64,000 bases of DNA from Ursus arctos (taxonomy: Eukaryota > Chordata > Mammalia > Carnivora > Ursidae). The notes under the pieces were generated by a model. The model ran no database searches, was not told the origin of the DNA, and saw only the letters and a program-made list of their open reading frames with translations. The translations under genes and the position numbers were made by a program. Shown one piece after another: positions 20,254 through 53,060 of this stretch. The stretch covers positions 67,522,727 to 67,586,726 of the forward strand of contig NW_026623100.1 of NCBI RefSeq assembly GCF_023065955.2, written 5' to 3'. Position 1 is the first letter of the stretch. Each line of letters starts with the position of its first letter.

Positions 20254-22470
20254 GAAATAACCATAAGAAAGAAGCTATAGCAACAAGAAGCCAAGAAATC
20301 ATGAGGGCTTAAAATAAGGTCGTGGGATGGAGAGGTACTGGAGCGTGGAGGGGTGAACTGTAGAGTCCCGAAGACTGGTTTTTACCCACAGGGATGCCTA
20401 GTCCCCAGGCCCAAACCCTGAGGAGACAGGCTGATGAGTCCCACGGTGCACAGGTCTGTCTAGCAGTGGCTAGGTTCCCCGAGAATGGAGTCCTATACAC
20501 ATGGCCAATAAAAATGCTTTCACAACAACCGTTGCTTCTTCAGTCATCTGTAGCCAACAGGGATGGCCAAAGCAGTGCACAGATTCATAGCCTTGCCTTT
20601 GTGCTTTCCGTAACTCCAAACATTTTTCATGCTGCCAGGTGAGTTTGAGTAACGTGGCTGTCAGCACTCATCAGGGTGAGGGACCCTGTGGGGGAAGGCA
20701 AGAGGGCATGGCCCTCGCCTGCTGAGCACATAGTCCTCTTGCCCTAGTATGATCCACTCAAAGGCTGTCCTCACCCTTCATGAGAAAGACAGTCAGGTGA
20801 CCTGCCACAGAGGGCAACAGAGCCACAGGGGATATAGATCTGGGAAGGTAAGCACAGATTTTTGGATTGTCTGATTTTTTGCCATCATGTGGTAAAGGCA
20901 GACTTCTTGGAGTTGGCTTCACATTGTAGTCAGCCCCTTGGCTCAGCGCGGGGAATGCTTTAACCTACCTCTTGGATGCCAGGGTCATGATATGCCCTTT
21001 ATAGCCGAGGATGGTGCAGCCAATACTAAGGCTGTTCTTCCCTTTTCTTTACTCTCCCAGGCCGGAGTCATGGTTGGCAAGAATGTGAGGAACCCCTGAA
21101 GAGTTCATTACCGAGTGAATGCTCACAGGAGGAACTTCAGGTGAGGCAGAAATGGCTGGTCTAGTATCTCACGTCAGTGGACTCTTTCCCTACCCCAGAA
21201 CCATTTCCTGTGTCAAGCCGAAGCCTTAGTGGAGGAGCCAGTGTGTTGCTGAGGTTCCTACCAGGCAAAGGGAAAACTGCATCCCAAGGGGACTGTGTCT
21301 AACACAGAGCGGCTTAACAGAATTCTTTTCCCTAGTACGGATTTCTGAGGTAGCTTGGAGAGGAGCAAAGAGTCTTGGTCTTGGAGTCTTAAGAGCTACC
21401 TAACTCTAGGCAGCCTTGGAGGGGCCGTGTGAAGTGGCACGGGCTCTCTGGAGTCTCACTGAGCGGGGTTTGAGCGCGAGGGTGCCTTAGACCAACTCTG
21501 TTTCACGTCTGGAGCCTGTGCAGCCGGGATGGTCGGCAGGATTGTTAGGAGGACTGGGCGTGATAATGTATGGAGAACACTTGGGGTGTGGCATAACTGC
21601 CTTGCATACAGGTCACTTAACTTTTCTAAGATTGTTTCTTCTTCAGGAGTGAAGACGATGCCCTGTGACTTTCAGGGTAGTTGAGAGGATCAAATGAGAT
21701 AATGTATGCAATTATACTATACCAAGATTTGATTGAGATTTAATTAGAGAAGCCCTTCCCAAGGACCTTGGTAATCTGTTCCAGAGTTTAGCACTAATAC
21801 ATTTATCCTTACATGGAACTAGAATTTTTCCTTCTTTATTATTGTCCTTTTCATCTCGCTTGGCCTTCCAAGAACCCAAAGAAGTTCATTTGTTTCATGA
21901 AAATCTTCATGCACTGAAAGATATATTCCATTCACCCTAGCCTTTAGGTTTAAAAAAAAAAAATCTTGATTATTACTGCAATTTTCTTATCTGTAATTCT
22001 TTGTTACTTTATCCTAAAATGTTTCTAACTTTTCCATTGCTTCTGGTGGCCAGAATAAGAAATGGTCTTTGAAAATTTCTTAGGCTAAAATATAGGGGAA
22101 AGTCTACTTTCTATCCTCGATTCCCTATTAAAATACCTATATTTTTTATTATAAAAGTAACATCTCTTTATATACATTTTGGAGAAGAGGGAAGGAAAAT
22201 CGCCCACAGTTGTATCAGTACAATTAGTAGTTTTATGACTGCACATCTGGTTATTTTTATATACATATTTTATGTATCTTTGTAGCGTATCTGTCTTTAT
22301 ACATATCTTACATGATCGCAATCATATACAAATATGACTCGTAAATGTTGTTTATATTGCTGCTTGCCTTTAGCACCTATCTTGTAGAATTGTAAGCATT
22401 CAGTGCTTTAAGTGCTTAGCACAGCGTCTGGCATAAAGTTAGTGTCAGTAGGTGGGAGCTAGTTATTCTC
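20254..22470. other. Intergenic stretch with a possible small spliced transcript
   Basis: GC content rises here. The only structure I can see is the splice-site-bounded set of segments listed separately at 20392-21140. The part from 22140 to 22340 may be old LINE sequence, and 22390-22450 resembles the 3' part of a MIR. Confidence 0.35.
20392..21140 (+). other. Candidate unannotated spliced transcript (three segments)
   Basis: Three segments have consensus splice boundaries: 20392-20638 (acceptor tttttacccacag, donor AG|gtgagt), 20748-20847 (acceptor cctcttgccctag, donor AG|gtaagc) and 21061-21140 (a long pyrimidine tract ending ctctcccag, donor AG|gtgagg). An ATG at 20394 stays open across both junctions for 127 codons and stops at 21097-21099, 41 bases before the last donor. 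I recognise no domain. It lies 140 bases after an L1 3' end. No promoter or polyadenylation site is identified, and the frame may be coincidental. Confidence 0.2.
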
Positions 22471-22950
22471 TGACATTTCCTGATGGGTGCCCAGAAGTGG
22501 ATTTACTGGGTCAGACCTTTTAGGCTCTTGATACATGGCACCTGCCACATTGCTTTCTAGAAGCCGTTTCAGCTCCTCAGGCCCTTGGCGGTAAAGAGTT
22601 TCGCTGTTCCTCATTAGCACTTGGAGCCCCCCCAGCACCTCTCTGCTTTGTTTTTAGGTTTGGGAAGCTAATTTAGTAGTTGCAGATAATGCCTCGTTAT
22701 TGAAGTGTCATTATTTCATAACTACCGATGTTGAACTTGTCTTACACTTACTAGCAATGTTTCCCCTTGTAGGGTCTGTCTACGACCTATTTAACAACCG
22801 GAATCACTCAATGTTTTCTTACTGAATTACGTAGGCTCTTTAATAAAGATATTAATCCTTTGTCATATGGACTACAAATATTTTTCCTGACTGTTTTCTT
22901 CTTATTTTGGTTATGATTTTTTAAAAAATTCACACATGCACACACACGTG
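22470..22950 (-). mobile_element. Old L1 3'-region fragment
   Basis: Antisense L1 phrases 'cccagaagtggatttactgg' and 'attaatcctttgtcatatgg' occur in expected order. Heavily diverged. Confidence 0.5.
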
Positions 22951-22985
22951 CACACACATGCACACACATGTGCACACAGGTACGC
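22924..22985 (+). repeat. Compound (CA)n-rich simple repeat
   Basis: Alternating CACACA, CATG and CGTG units over about 60 bases. Confidence 0.8.
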
Positions 22986-23784
22986 ACAATGTGATCCATT
23001 CCTCTGTGCGTGACCCTTGCCAGGTCTGATGGTAGTAGCTTGAGTCCAACAAGAGAGACTCCTCCCATAGTTACACGGGTTCCCGATAGAGCGGTCACAC
23101 ATCTTGTGTGGTGAGAGTACACAGACTCTTCAGAGGCCCAGAGAACACATTTCCCTTGATTTGGGGAAAGAGAGTAGAGAAGGAAGGAGCTAACAAAACT
23201 ATTGCTTGGTTTTTTATAATAGGTGATAATTTCAGCTCTTCATGATTGTAATCTTCTACCCATTCTCCATCCTTTCCTCTGGGACTGGTGTTTCTGAAGA
23301 TAGCATTGCTGATATTTATTTGGCAAGTGTCTGGTCAACCATCATAGGCTTCAGCCGAGTTCTCTGAAGAACTCCCACTCCCACCTTTCCCGATGCACCT
23401 TCTTCACAGGTTTTCTTGCAAGAAGATGCTACGTCTTAGTGAGATTTGGGGACTGAGGGCATGGGGCTCTTCACATGGATGAAATGCTGGTGAATCTCCC
23501 TTCTCCTACTACCCTGTTAAATTTAAACTTCTTTCCCTGCAAGAGAGTGAGCAATCCTACCTGGTACCCAGGGAAGCCTTGTGTGGATATCCTTCGTAGA
23601 GCAAAGTCGGTCTGTATGTTCCCTCGCTACGGAGTCGTGTCCTTTCTCATCATCAAGGTCTGCACTAAAGTCTGTACTCGAGCCCAGACGGCTGATGCGT
23701 GAGAGCAGGGGCGGGCCTCCATGGGGCTGCTCATCACTGCGGCCAGGAAGGATGGTGGCACACAAAGGCATTCCATTGGCTTCT
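22986..23784. other. Short intergenic stretch downstream of KLHL29
   Basis: No gene or clear repeat is seen. The part at 23757-23771, read on the minus strand as atgcctttgtgtgcc, is GT-rich and suits a downstream polyadenylation element for KLHL29. Confidence 0.4.
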
Positions 23785-23805
23785 GAGTCTAGATCTATAA
23801 ATATA

Positions 23806-23811
23806 TTTATT
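23806..23811 (-). terminator. KLHL29: KLHL29 distal poly(A) signal AATAAA
   Basis: TTTATT on the plus strand reads AATAAA on the minus strand. Downstream on that strand lies ttgtgtgcc, a typical GU-rich element. It is the last good signal before repeat-rich intergenic DNA. Confidence 0.55.
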
Positions 23812-24679
23812 ATAATATAACAAGAACTTAACAATAAACATATACTATGTACAATACCATTACAGAGAACCCTGTTTTATATCATTCACAGAAATAGCCA
23901 GTTTTGCTCCAGTGTGATAAATGAGGAGAAACGGAATTGCAATGTCATCTGTGTTGAGTCTTGCTGACCGCTAACACCTCCTTTGGAGGCAGACGCTCAC
24001 CAGCGCTAACATCGGCCCTGCCCCAGGCAGTTAGAAATTTGTGCTCCAGTCCTTGGGTTCACACTTGCACCCTGTTTGACATAAATACTTTAAATGACAT
24101 ACAATGTATGTAGTTTTGTGCTTATTACTTTTTAAAAGAATAAATAATATTAAAAACTGCATAACGAAGCTCGGTATCTTGTCCAAGTGGGGGCCACACT
24201 TGCAGTGCTAGAAGTCGATGCCCGACAGTAGAATTGGAATTTCGTGTCATCGAATACCGAAAGATGGAAAGCATGTCCTGTCCTTTTCTCCTTAGAAATG
24301 GTTTTTATCATGAAATGACGGCAAGTTGACTTCCTGGATAGAAAAATGGCGAATGCGTATTTGGTACCAACTTCAACTAAACAGCGCAGTGGCGGCGGCT
24401 CTCTTCTTGCCCTGGAATGGAAACTGATCACCGCGTGAGGTTTGAGGGTCTGAGGACTGGCAGGAAGGCCTTTCTGTCATGAGCCACGGTGTGACCTCCC
24501 TCTTGGCTTCCCTTTCTCTGGTTAATACGCTACAGGAAGAGTGATTCTGCTCATGCCCCCCCAGGCCTTGGCTGTCGTGGCTCCTCTACGAAGGCTGTCC
24601 CCATCCTGAGAGCTCTTGTGGCAGGTGCCTTAATATATAGCTATAAATATCAAAAATAGTCTCCTGTGCTTTGTAGACA

Positions 24680-24685
24680 TTTATT
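24680..24685 (-). terminator. KLHL29: Possible proximal KLHL29 poly(A) signal
   Basis: A perfect AATAAA on the minus strand about 1.1 kb after the stop codon. The downstream GU-rich element is weak, so use is uncertain. Confidence 0.3.
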
Positions 24686-24686
24686 T

Positions 24687-24715
24687 CTCCCTCCCTCCCT
24701 CCTTCCCTTCCCACC
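24687..24715 (+). repeat. (CCCT)n-rich tract in the KLHL29 3' UTR
   Basis: Several ctccc units in a row. In the mRNA sense it is a GGGA-rich tract just upstream of the possible proximal poly(A) signal. Confidence 0.6.
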
Positions 24716-25791
24716 CGGCCTGGGTCCTCAGCTTTACCTCATGGAGGGAGCCGGACTGGTGTCATGAGCCAGAACTGGTCTCCTAGAACAGAATCTTCTT
24801 TGACACCTCCACGAGGCACAGCTCTTCATGGGGCTGTCCAGGAGTTACATTTTTTAAAAAATAAAATGGGGGCCCTCACCCCCACCCAGGAGAGATCCTC
24901 TATTCTGCACATAGAAAAAATTAGAGCAAATGCCCCACTCTGGCCCTACCTACAAAGAGCTTTGGGAATTCCCGCATATCCTCTCATGGCCTCCTCCTTC
25001 TCTCAGTACTTAAAAATAGCCTTTTTGTTTATCAAGAAAATGCCTTGGAAATCTAAATAATTCATATCGGACAAGAGAAAGCTAGCACAGTCACCTGTCC
25101 TTCTCCAGCAAAAACACGGTAGAAAAACCTGTGAAGGACAAAGGTTCTCCCAGCTGTCCCTGCACGGCCTTGGCTGCCCCTGCACGGCCGCTCCAGCCAC
25201 GTCTGGCTCGGCACGGGTGGCTGGATCTCTCTTTGGCCCGGGGGGACCAGGAGCCTCCTGGGCCTTGTGCCGCACACAGTATTGTCCCTTTGCTTCTCTC
25301 GGCCACTGAAAAGTGTAGATTGGTCAAAAACGAAAGTAGGAATCAAAGTGATAAGGACACTTTGATCTTATTCCAAGAGAGCCTGACACCTAGTATTGTC
25401 ATAGGATAACTGATCTATGGTTGTTTAGGGATCAAGCTTGCTCTGCGGGAAGGAAAAATCAGCTTCTCTCTCCCAGTTGAAAAATATGTGAAACTCTATT
25501 GCACCGGGCAGAGCGAGCGCCTCCATTCAGAGCAAGTGCCTTTGCAGGAGCCCCCAGGCCCGGCTGCTCGGATGGTTGTGGTTCCTGCCGCTTGGAGCGC
25601 TATGCCCCCGTTTCCCCCAAAGGCGAGGATGATTTTCTACATTCAATGTAGAGAGTATTCAAAATGTTTAGCGCAGTGATTCCCTTGATTGTGTCTATCA
25701 GCCTCTTACTGGTGTTGCTGAACATCCATCATTGTGAGTAGCGGCTGCCTCACCAGGCTTGTCCAGTCTCATCGTGGGCTTCCTGCTGACG

Positions 25792-47244
<21,453 letters not shown>

Positions 47245-47444
47245 TTAAGAGGTTTTTTTTTTTTTTAAATAAAATGTTTTCTTTCAAGAAGTAGAGAAAT
47301 AGGAAAATACTTGATACTGTTTCTTGGCAAGACTGGCTCAACACTGACAGTCAAAAGAAGTCACAAACAATGCGTAAACAAGCAGCAACTGGGAGGGGCT
47401 ACAGAACCAAAGGAGTAACAACTTTCGAAAGCAAACCCCCCCCA

Positions 47445-47515
47445 AAACCAAAAAATACCAAGCAAACAAACAAACCAAAAAACCCCCCCAAACCAAAACA
47501 ATACAAAAAAATATT
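47445..47515 (+). repeat. A/C-rich low-complexity tract
   Basis: Runs of C7-C8 alternate with AAACAAACAAACC-type units over about 70 bases. The 100-codon lysine/proline-rich frame over it is a composition artefact. Confidence 0.8.
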
Positions 47516-48899
47516 ATCAAACCCAGAAATCGAAAGGCTGGGGGAAAAGATTCCCATACTGACAATTGGAAACATAGAGAATACAGTATCACAGACAACT
47601 CAAAACTGTTGTAAAACTACAGAACGAGTTCTCCAAATGCCAATGAGTGCTGATGTGTTGGATACCAAGTAAAGCATGGCATTGTGATGTAAGATGGGCT
47701 GGATATGGCTCAAAGGAATAAAAACCACAAAACCTGCAAAAACAGCGTCCCTTATGTTAGACACTCAAGCCATAGCATGGGGTGAGCTTCCTAGAGAGGG
47801 GTCCCAAGGAAGGAGGGGGTGGAATGGGGGCGTGCAGGCACTTCCGTCCATTGCACAGTTCCGGCACTGTAGGGGAAGGCTGGTGGGAAGCGGGGACTGG
47901 GCGTGCCTCCTCCCATTTCCTTGGGTCATTCTCTCCGGACTCCCACCTTCAGCTGGGGCCTCAGCATGGGAAAGCCTGGCTTGCAGCCCCAGCAGGTCCC
48001 AGGAAGTGGCCCCTGGGGCCTTCCCACCCCGATGCACACCTACCTTTGCCTGGTGTCTTGGCCACCTGTGGCCGGCACAGAGTGTCCCACGCCCGTGGGC
48101 TCTAAACCTGGGGATGTCTCCTAGACCCACCTCAAGGCTTGGAAAGGGGAAGGAGGAGAGCCTGACAGCTACCCTGATTTGCTGATATAAACTCTCATTT
48201 GTGAAAGTTAGGGCCTTCCGATGACCAATGCTCCCACTAGCCTCGCCTTGCCTGCCTGCCCCCCGGGCCCTCTAGTTGCTGGTTGCTGGACATCAGAGGC
48301 CCAGATTCTTCGGCCAGAATGACCTAGACTGTTGTCAGGCAGGGTTATGTCCTTTGGCAGGTGAATGGGGGAGGGGGGTCTGCAGAACTGAGCCCCCCAC
48401 CATCACTCTGAGCCCTCCAGGTCTATGCGGCACCTGGGCTGGTGTTCTGGAATTACTCTCCAGCATGCCCTGCTCCAGCCTGACCTGTCACCTCTGTCCA
48501 CATGGGCTGATACTGGCTGCCTGTCGAGATTCCCTCCTGAGCCCAGCTCTGCCCCTGACACCTGTATGTCCTCAGACAAGCCCCTGTGCTCTCTGAGCCT
48601 CTGTCTCTGCACCCGCAAAATGAAGCTGGAGGCTCCCGCTCTATTCACAGAGCCTGGTGAAAATCGGATGGGCAGGGGCTTGTGGGCTTGGAGGGCGGGC
48701 AGGCCGTTCTTTGCGAGGACATACTGGGCTCTGGTTCTGCTGCAGACCAAGGCAGACAGGGAGAAGGGGGTCTGAGTTGTGTTGGCAGAGCTGACTCACT
48801 GAGCACACCACCAGCCCCACATGCGGCTGAGCTGAAGTTGCGGCAGGGCACCTGCAAGGGCGTGGGGGGGGGGGGGCGCTGGCTGGGCCTCCGGAAGGC

Positions 48900-49190
48900 T
48901 CCCCATGGGTGTGCTCAGACCTGGAAAAGGAGACCAGCAGGGCCTGAAGCACTAGGTGGAGGGTGTGGAGGGCACCTGTGGGGCAGACAGGGAACAAAGC
49001 GACGAGATGGGGTGGCAGACGGGGTCAGACCGCGAGAGCCTTGCAAGGGGGCTCCAGCTGTCTTGTGGGCACCAGGGAACCAGAGATTCTGTTCAGGGAA
49101 GTGACAGGCTTGGACCTGGGTGCCAGACAAATCACTCTGGCCACCCCATTAGAGGTGGGACAGGGAGGAACGGTGGAGGCTGGAGGCTGG
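48900..49190 (+). repeat. Ancient dispersed repeat fragment
   Basis: 'gtgacaggcttggacctggg' and 'gacaaatcactctggccacc' fit an old, widely dispersed mammalian repeat. Family not named. Confidence 0.35.
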
Positions 49191-49239
49191 AGGCCAGGTG
49201 GGAGGTGGGGGAGCACAGGGCGTCAGAGCCAGGCCTGGG

Positions 49240-49365
49240 GGAGAACCTCAACTCTGCCTCCTGTCAGCTGTGTGACCTTGGGAAAGTGTCCCTGAAGCCT
49301 CAGTTTCTCCTTTTTTGAAGTTAAATGAGCTAGCCCATGGTAAACTGTTAGCCGTGGGCCTCAAC
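49240..49365 (+). repeat. MIR SINE fragment
   Basis: 'cagctgtgtgaccttgggaa' and 'cctcagtttctccttttttg' are MIR landmarks. Confidence 0.7.
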
Positions 49366-49599
49366 AGGTGGCAGGAGTGATGTCATTGTCGGTGGTGATG
49401 GCTCCATGATCTAAGTGAGAAGGGACAAAGGCCTGAGTGATAATGGTGACGAGAACAGAGAAAGACAGGATTTAGGCTGGGAAACTGCGGCCCTCAGTGC
49501 TGGAGGGAACGTGGAGGCCGGCAGGTGCGAGAACCATTACCAGGTTTCTGGAGAGACGCCAGGAAGGGAGGGGGTGGTGAGTTCAGTTTGGGGTTGGGG

Positions 49600-49745
49600 T
49601 TCAGGCCTACGGGACGCGTCAGGGAGAGGTGCAGGGGGCGGTGGTGGGGGCCTGGGCAGGAGGCGAAGCAGTGGGACCTGCAGCCTAGGCGCGGGGCTCG
49701 GGCGGGGCTACGGCGAGGTCGGAGAGCCCACAGGGTCGGGCTGGG
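49600..49745. other. Small CpG-rich patch
   Basis: It contains gacgcg, aggcgcgg, gggcgggg and acggcgaggtcgg within 150 bases, unusually CpG-dense for intron. It could be a minor promoter or an orphan CpG island. No TATA box or exon is evident. Confidence 0.3.
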
Positions 49746-49864
49746 TTAAGGCTGACCTGCTCGCTAAGCTCACACAGCAGCTCCAAGAGGAGTGACCAGC
49801 TGAATTCGTTCCTGAAACAGGAGCCAGGTGGTGATGTCAGCTTTTTGAGTGAAGTCATGTGGGG

Positions 49865-50000
49865 GTTAAAGAGTTCTGGGCTGGAATTCCAAAGACCTGG
49901 ATCCTGGTTCTCGTTCCAGCTTTGCCACTAATTGGCTATGTGACCCTGGGCAAGTTGCCCCAGCTTTAGGTGCTTAATCCCTTCAAGCACCAAGAGGCAC
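49865..50000 (+). repeat. MIR SINE fragment
   Basis: 'gttctgggctggaattccaa', 'gctatgtgaccctgggcaag' follow MIR order. Confidence 0.7.
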
Positions 50001-51524
50001 CTGCTCTGGGGGCTGTCAGCTGTCACGCTGCAGTGAGTGACGGATGCAGCCCCGCATGCCTGCTGAGTTAACCATGCCCGGGGGGCCAGGAAAACACAGT
50101 GGTTACAAAATACCACTCCTCCTGGGCCCAAAGCATTCTGATTGTTTTTGAAAGCTCTGACTTCCAACCAAGGTCCTAGCAAATATTACACTGGCAGCCC
50201 CAGCCCCGCCGTGCTGCCTGCTGCCCTGGGAATTCTGGCCGGATCTGGGAGGTGCTTGGAGATCCAGGTCACCATCTAAATGCAAGCGCTTTCTACTCTC
50301 ACTTTGCGGAAATCTGGATTTAATAGCTGGGCAGGATTACTCAGTTCCGGAAAAAATTTTCAATTTATGAAAGTGCTCACCAGGGGATTCCTTTTCACAG
50401 CAGGGCCCCAAGTGCATTCAAAGTATCGATCAGGCGGCATGTGCTTATTGCTGCCGGCTGAGCGCCCAGCCGGAGAGAGCCCACGTTTTGGGACATCACG
50501 ACCCAGGATCCATGGGAGGAAGCCAGCACCGGCTCCAGGCACAAGGTGCCCTCCTGCCTAGCCCCTGTGTCGGCTGAGGACAACCACTTACTGTGTGAGG
50601 GGCTCGGAGGAATGCGGGGTCCTGGGGAAGGTTTCCAACCACCATGCTGTGCCCAGTTTGGGCAGTTTGCGGTGTCGGGGCAGAGCCTGGCCGAGGCTGG
50701 GCCTTCGGGGTAGCACCCCAACAGTACCCCAGCACCCCTGCAGAATCTGGCTGCTTCAGGCTTGTGGAGGAAGGGGGTTTTGGGTGGGGAGCCCCACCTG
50801 TGTCTGCAGGACCCCTCACCCTTGCCTGGCCACACAGCGGCTGCCCTTTGCTCTTGGCCTTGCCCCTCAGTGGGGAACTCTCTGCTGCTCAGACTACTGG
50901 GCTGAAAGCTCAGGTCCAGGTCACTGAATCTCCCCTCTGATTCCTCTCCTTCCCCTCCGAAGCCCGCCTCTTTTACTACCTAGAAATCTCTGCTGCCCAT
51001 TCTCGCCTGGCCTCAGGAACACCTGGGCTCTGTCTGAGCCATCACCCTCTTTCACCTGAGTCAGGGCAGGAGCCTCTGAGGACGTCTGGCTGTTTCCCGC
51101 CCTAAGCCATCAAGCATCTCTGCTTAAATAAACCTTTCAAGGCCGAGCAGGAGGAGCCAGTCTCCCCCACTCCCTGCTGAAGCCTCCCAGTACCCCAGGC
51201 ACGTCCCCTCCCAACCTTCACCCTTCTCGCTGCCCTCTGCCCCACTCTTCCTTCCTTCTTCTTCTGACTAATTACCATTTTGTCCTGCAATACCAGTTCA
51301 GGTGTTCCTGTGTCCCTAGCCTCTGCCTTCTTTCCCCTCCTCCCCCCACACCCCTGGCCATTCACCCTCCTCCACGCCCCTACAGCATCCGCGCTTACTT
51401 CTTTACTGCACACTCTGCATCGTAATTACTTATTTACGTGTATGTCTCCTGCACTTGACTGTGATTTATTTATATTTCTATCTTCAACATCTAGCACAGG
51501 GCCTAGCATATATTCAGCTGGTGT

Positions 51525-51945
51525 GGTAGATGACAAAAATTCTTTGTCTCCCCTCCCATCAAGGCGTGGAGTTCATTTCCCCACCCTCTGAATCTTCACT
51601 GCTCTTGTGACTTGCTTTGACCACGGAACGTGGTTGAAAGGACACTGAGGGTGAGCCACAGCCTCAAGAAAATTTGCTTGCTTTTGCTCACTCTCTTGGG
51701 GCCCTTGCCCCTACCACCCTAGGAACAAGCCTGAGTGAGTCTTCTGGAGGGTAAGAGGCCACGTGGAGCAGAGATGAGCCATTCACACCGGCCTGCGCCC
51801 ACCAATATCGGCTGAGCCTGACCTAGATCAGCGGAGCCCAGCCCAGAGTGCAGACCAGAATCATAATCTGAATCAGTGGTGGTTGTCTTAAGCCACTAAA
51901 TCTTAGAGTTGTGTGCTATGCAGCAAGAGCTAACTGATACAGAAA
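51525..51945 (+). mobile_element. MaLR (MLT1-like) LTR fossil
   Basis: Forward text 'tgtgacttgctttgaccacg', 'ccacgtggagcagagatgag', 'gttgtcttaagccactaaat', 'cagcaagagctaactgatac' is typical of MLT1 LTRs. Solo and degraded; no internal genes. Confidence 0.7.
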
Positions 51946-52021
51946 GTACAAATAAATGACAGGGCTCAAGTGCTCGTGAAACTTCCCCTCCGTCAGGGTC
52001 TCCTTTATGGGTAGTGTTTGA

Positions 52022-52475
52022 AGCTAATTTTTTTTTAATTGCGGTAAAATTTAGCATCGTAACTATTTTGAAGTGTACAGTTCAGTAGTGTTAAGCGCAT
52101 TTACAGCGTTCTGTGCTCAATCCCTAGAATACTTCATCTTGCAAACCTGAAACTCTGTACCCATTAAACAACAGCTTCCCATCCCCTCCTCCCCAGCTCT
52201 TGGCCGTGACCCTTCTACTTTCTGTCTCTATGAATCTGACCATTCTAGGTACTTCATGCAAGTGGAATCATGCAGTATTTGTCTTCTCGTGGCGAGCTTA
52301 TTTAACTTAGTATAACATGCTCAAGGTTCATCCGTGTTGGAGCATGTGTCAGAAAGTTCTTCCTTTTTAAAGCTGAATGCAATTCTGTTACGCGGATGCC
52401 CCACAGTCTGTTTACCTACTCACTTGTGCATGGACCCTCGGGTTGCTTCCACCTCCGGCTACTGTGAACAGTGCT
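52022..52475 (-). mobile_element. L1M 3'-region fragment
   Basis: Antisense L1 text 'aattgcggtaaaatttagca', 'gaagtgtacagttcagtagt', 'caagtggaatcatgcagtat' and a degenerate 'gttgcttccacctccggcta'. No open coding remnant. Confidence 0.65.
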
Positions 52476-52699
52476 GCCGTGAGGCCAATTCTTGACATCT
52501 CTGTGATGGACATCTCTAAATACGCCATCTCAAAACCCCATCGTAAGTGGCAGGGTAACCTGGCTCTGCGGACCCAGCAGCAAGTGGCATCTGAGAGAAA
52601 GAGGACACTGGGGAGGGTCGGCCTGGACCCGGGTGCTTTGTTTAGCGAAGAGGGAGGCCACAAACAGAACCAAGCCTGGAGACGACGTCGCAGCCAAAC

Positions 52700-53060
52700 T
52701 TTGGCATATTTTTCACCAAACGACACGAGTTATTTGTCAGAGACTAATGGGCTCATTCCAGCTGGACTAGGAGGGCTGTCTGAGGTGGTAATAAAGAGGA
52801 AGAGATGTCAAATATTAAAAGGCAACGCATTTCAGTGGCTTTGCAGCAGAGAAGTCCATTAAATCAGAGCCCCGAGAAAGGTTGTACAGCCGAATAATTT
52901 TTTTCAGAGCTTAAGAAAGAACCCAGCTAGGTGATAAATGCTCCTGATTCCGATGGTATTTATGACACATATATGATAAAGGACTTGAAAAAATTATAAA
53001 CTCAGAGCAGTTGTGAAATATACTGAGAACGCCCAGCAAAGACTGTGTCATGCATACCCA
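52700..53060. promoter_or_regulatory. Possible conserved intronic element
   Basis: AT-rich, apparently unique stretch with 'gactaatgggctcattccag', 'gtggtaataaagaggaagag' and 'gaagtccattaaatcagagc' in GC-rich intron. Could also be an unrecognised repeat. Confidence 0.22.

Larger units (their letters stand above)
23785..25791 (-). other. KLHL29: KLHL29 3' UTR (predicted)
   Basis: This follows the KLHL29 stop codon in the last exon and extends about 2.0 kb to a predicted cleavage site. The distal end is AT-rich with AATAAA at 23806-23811 (minus strand) and a GT-rich element about 40-50 bases beyond it. A second AATAAA at 24680-24685, after a (GGGA)n tract, could give a shorter UTR. The exact cleavage site is inferred. 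The UTR carries no recognised mobile element. Confidence 0.6.
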
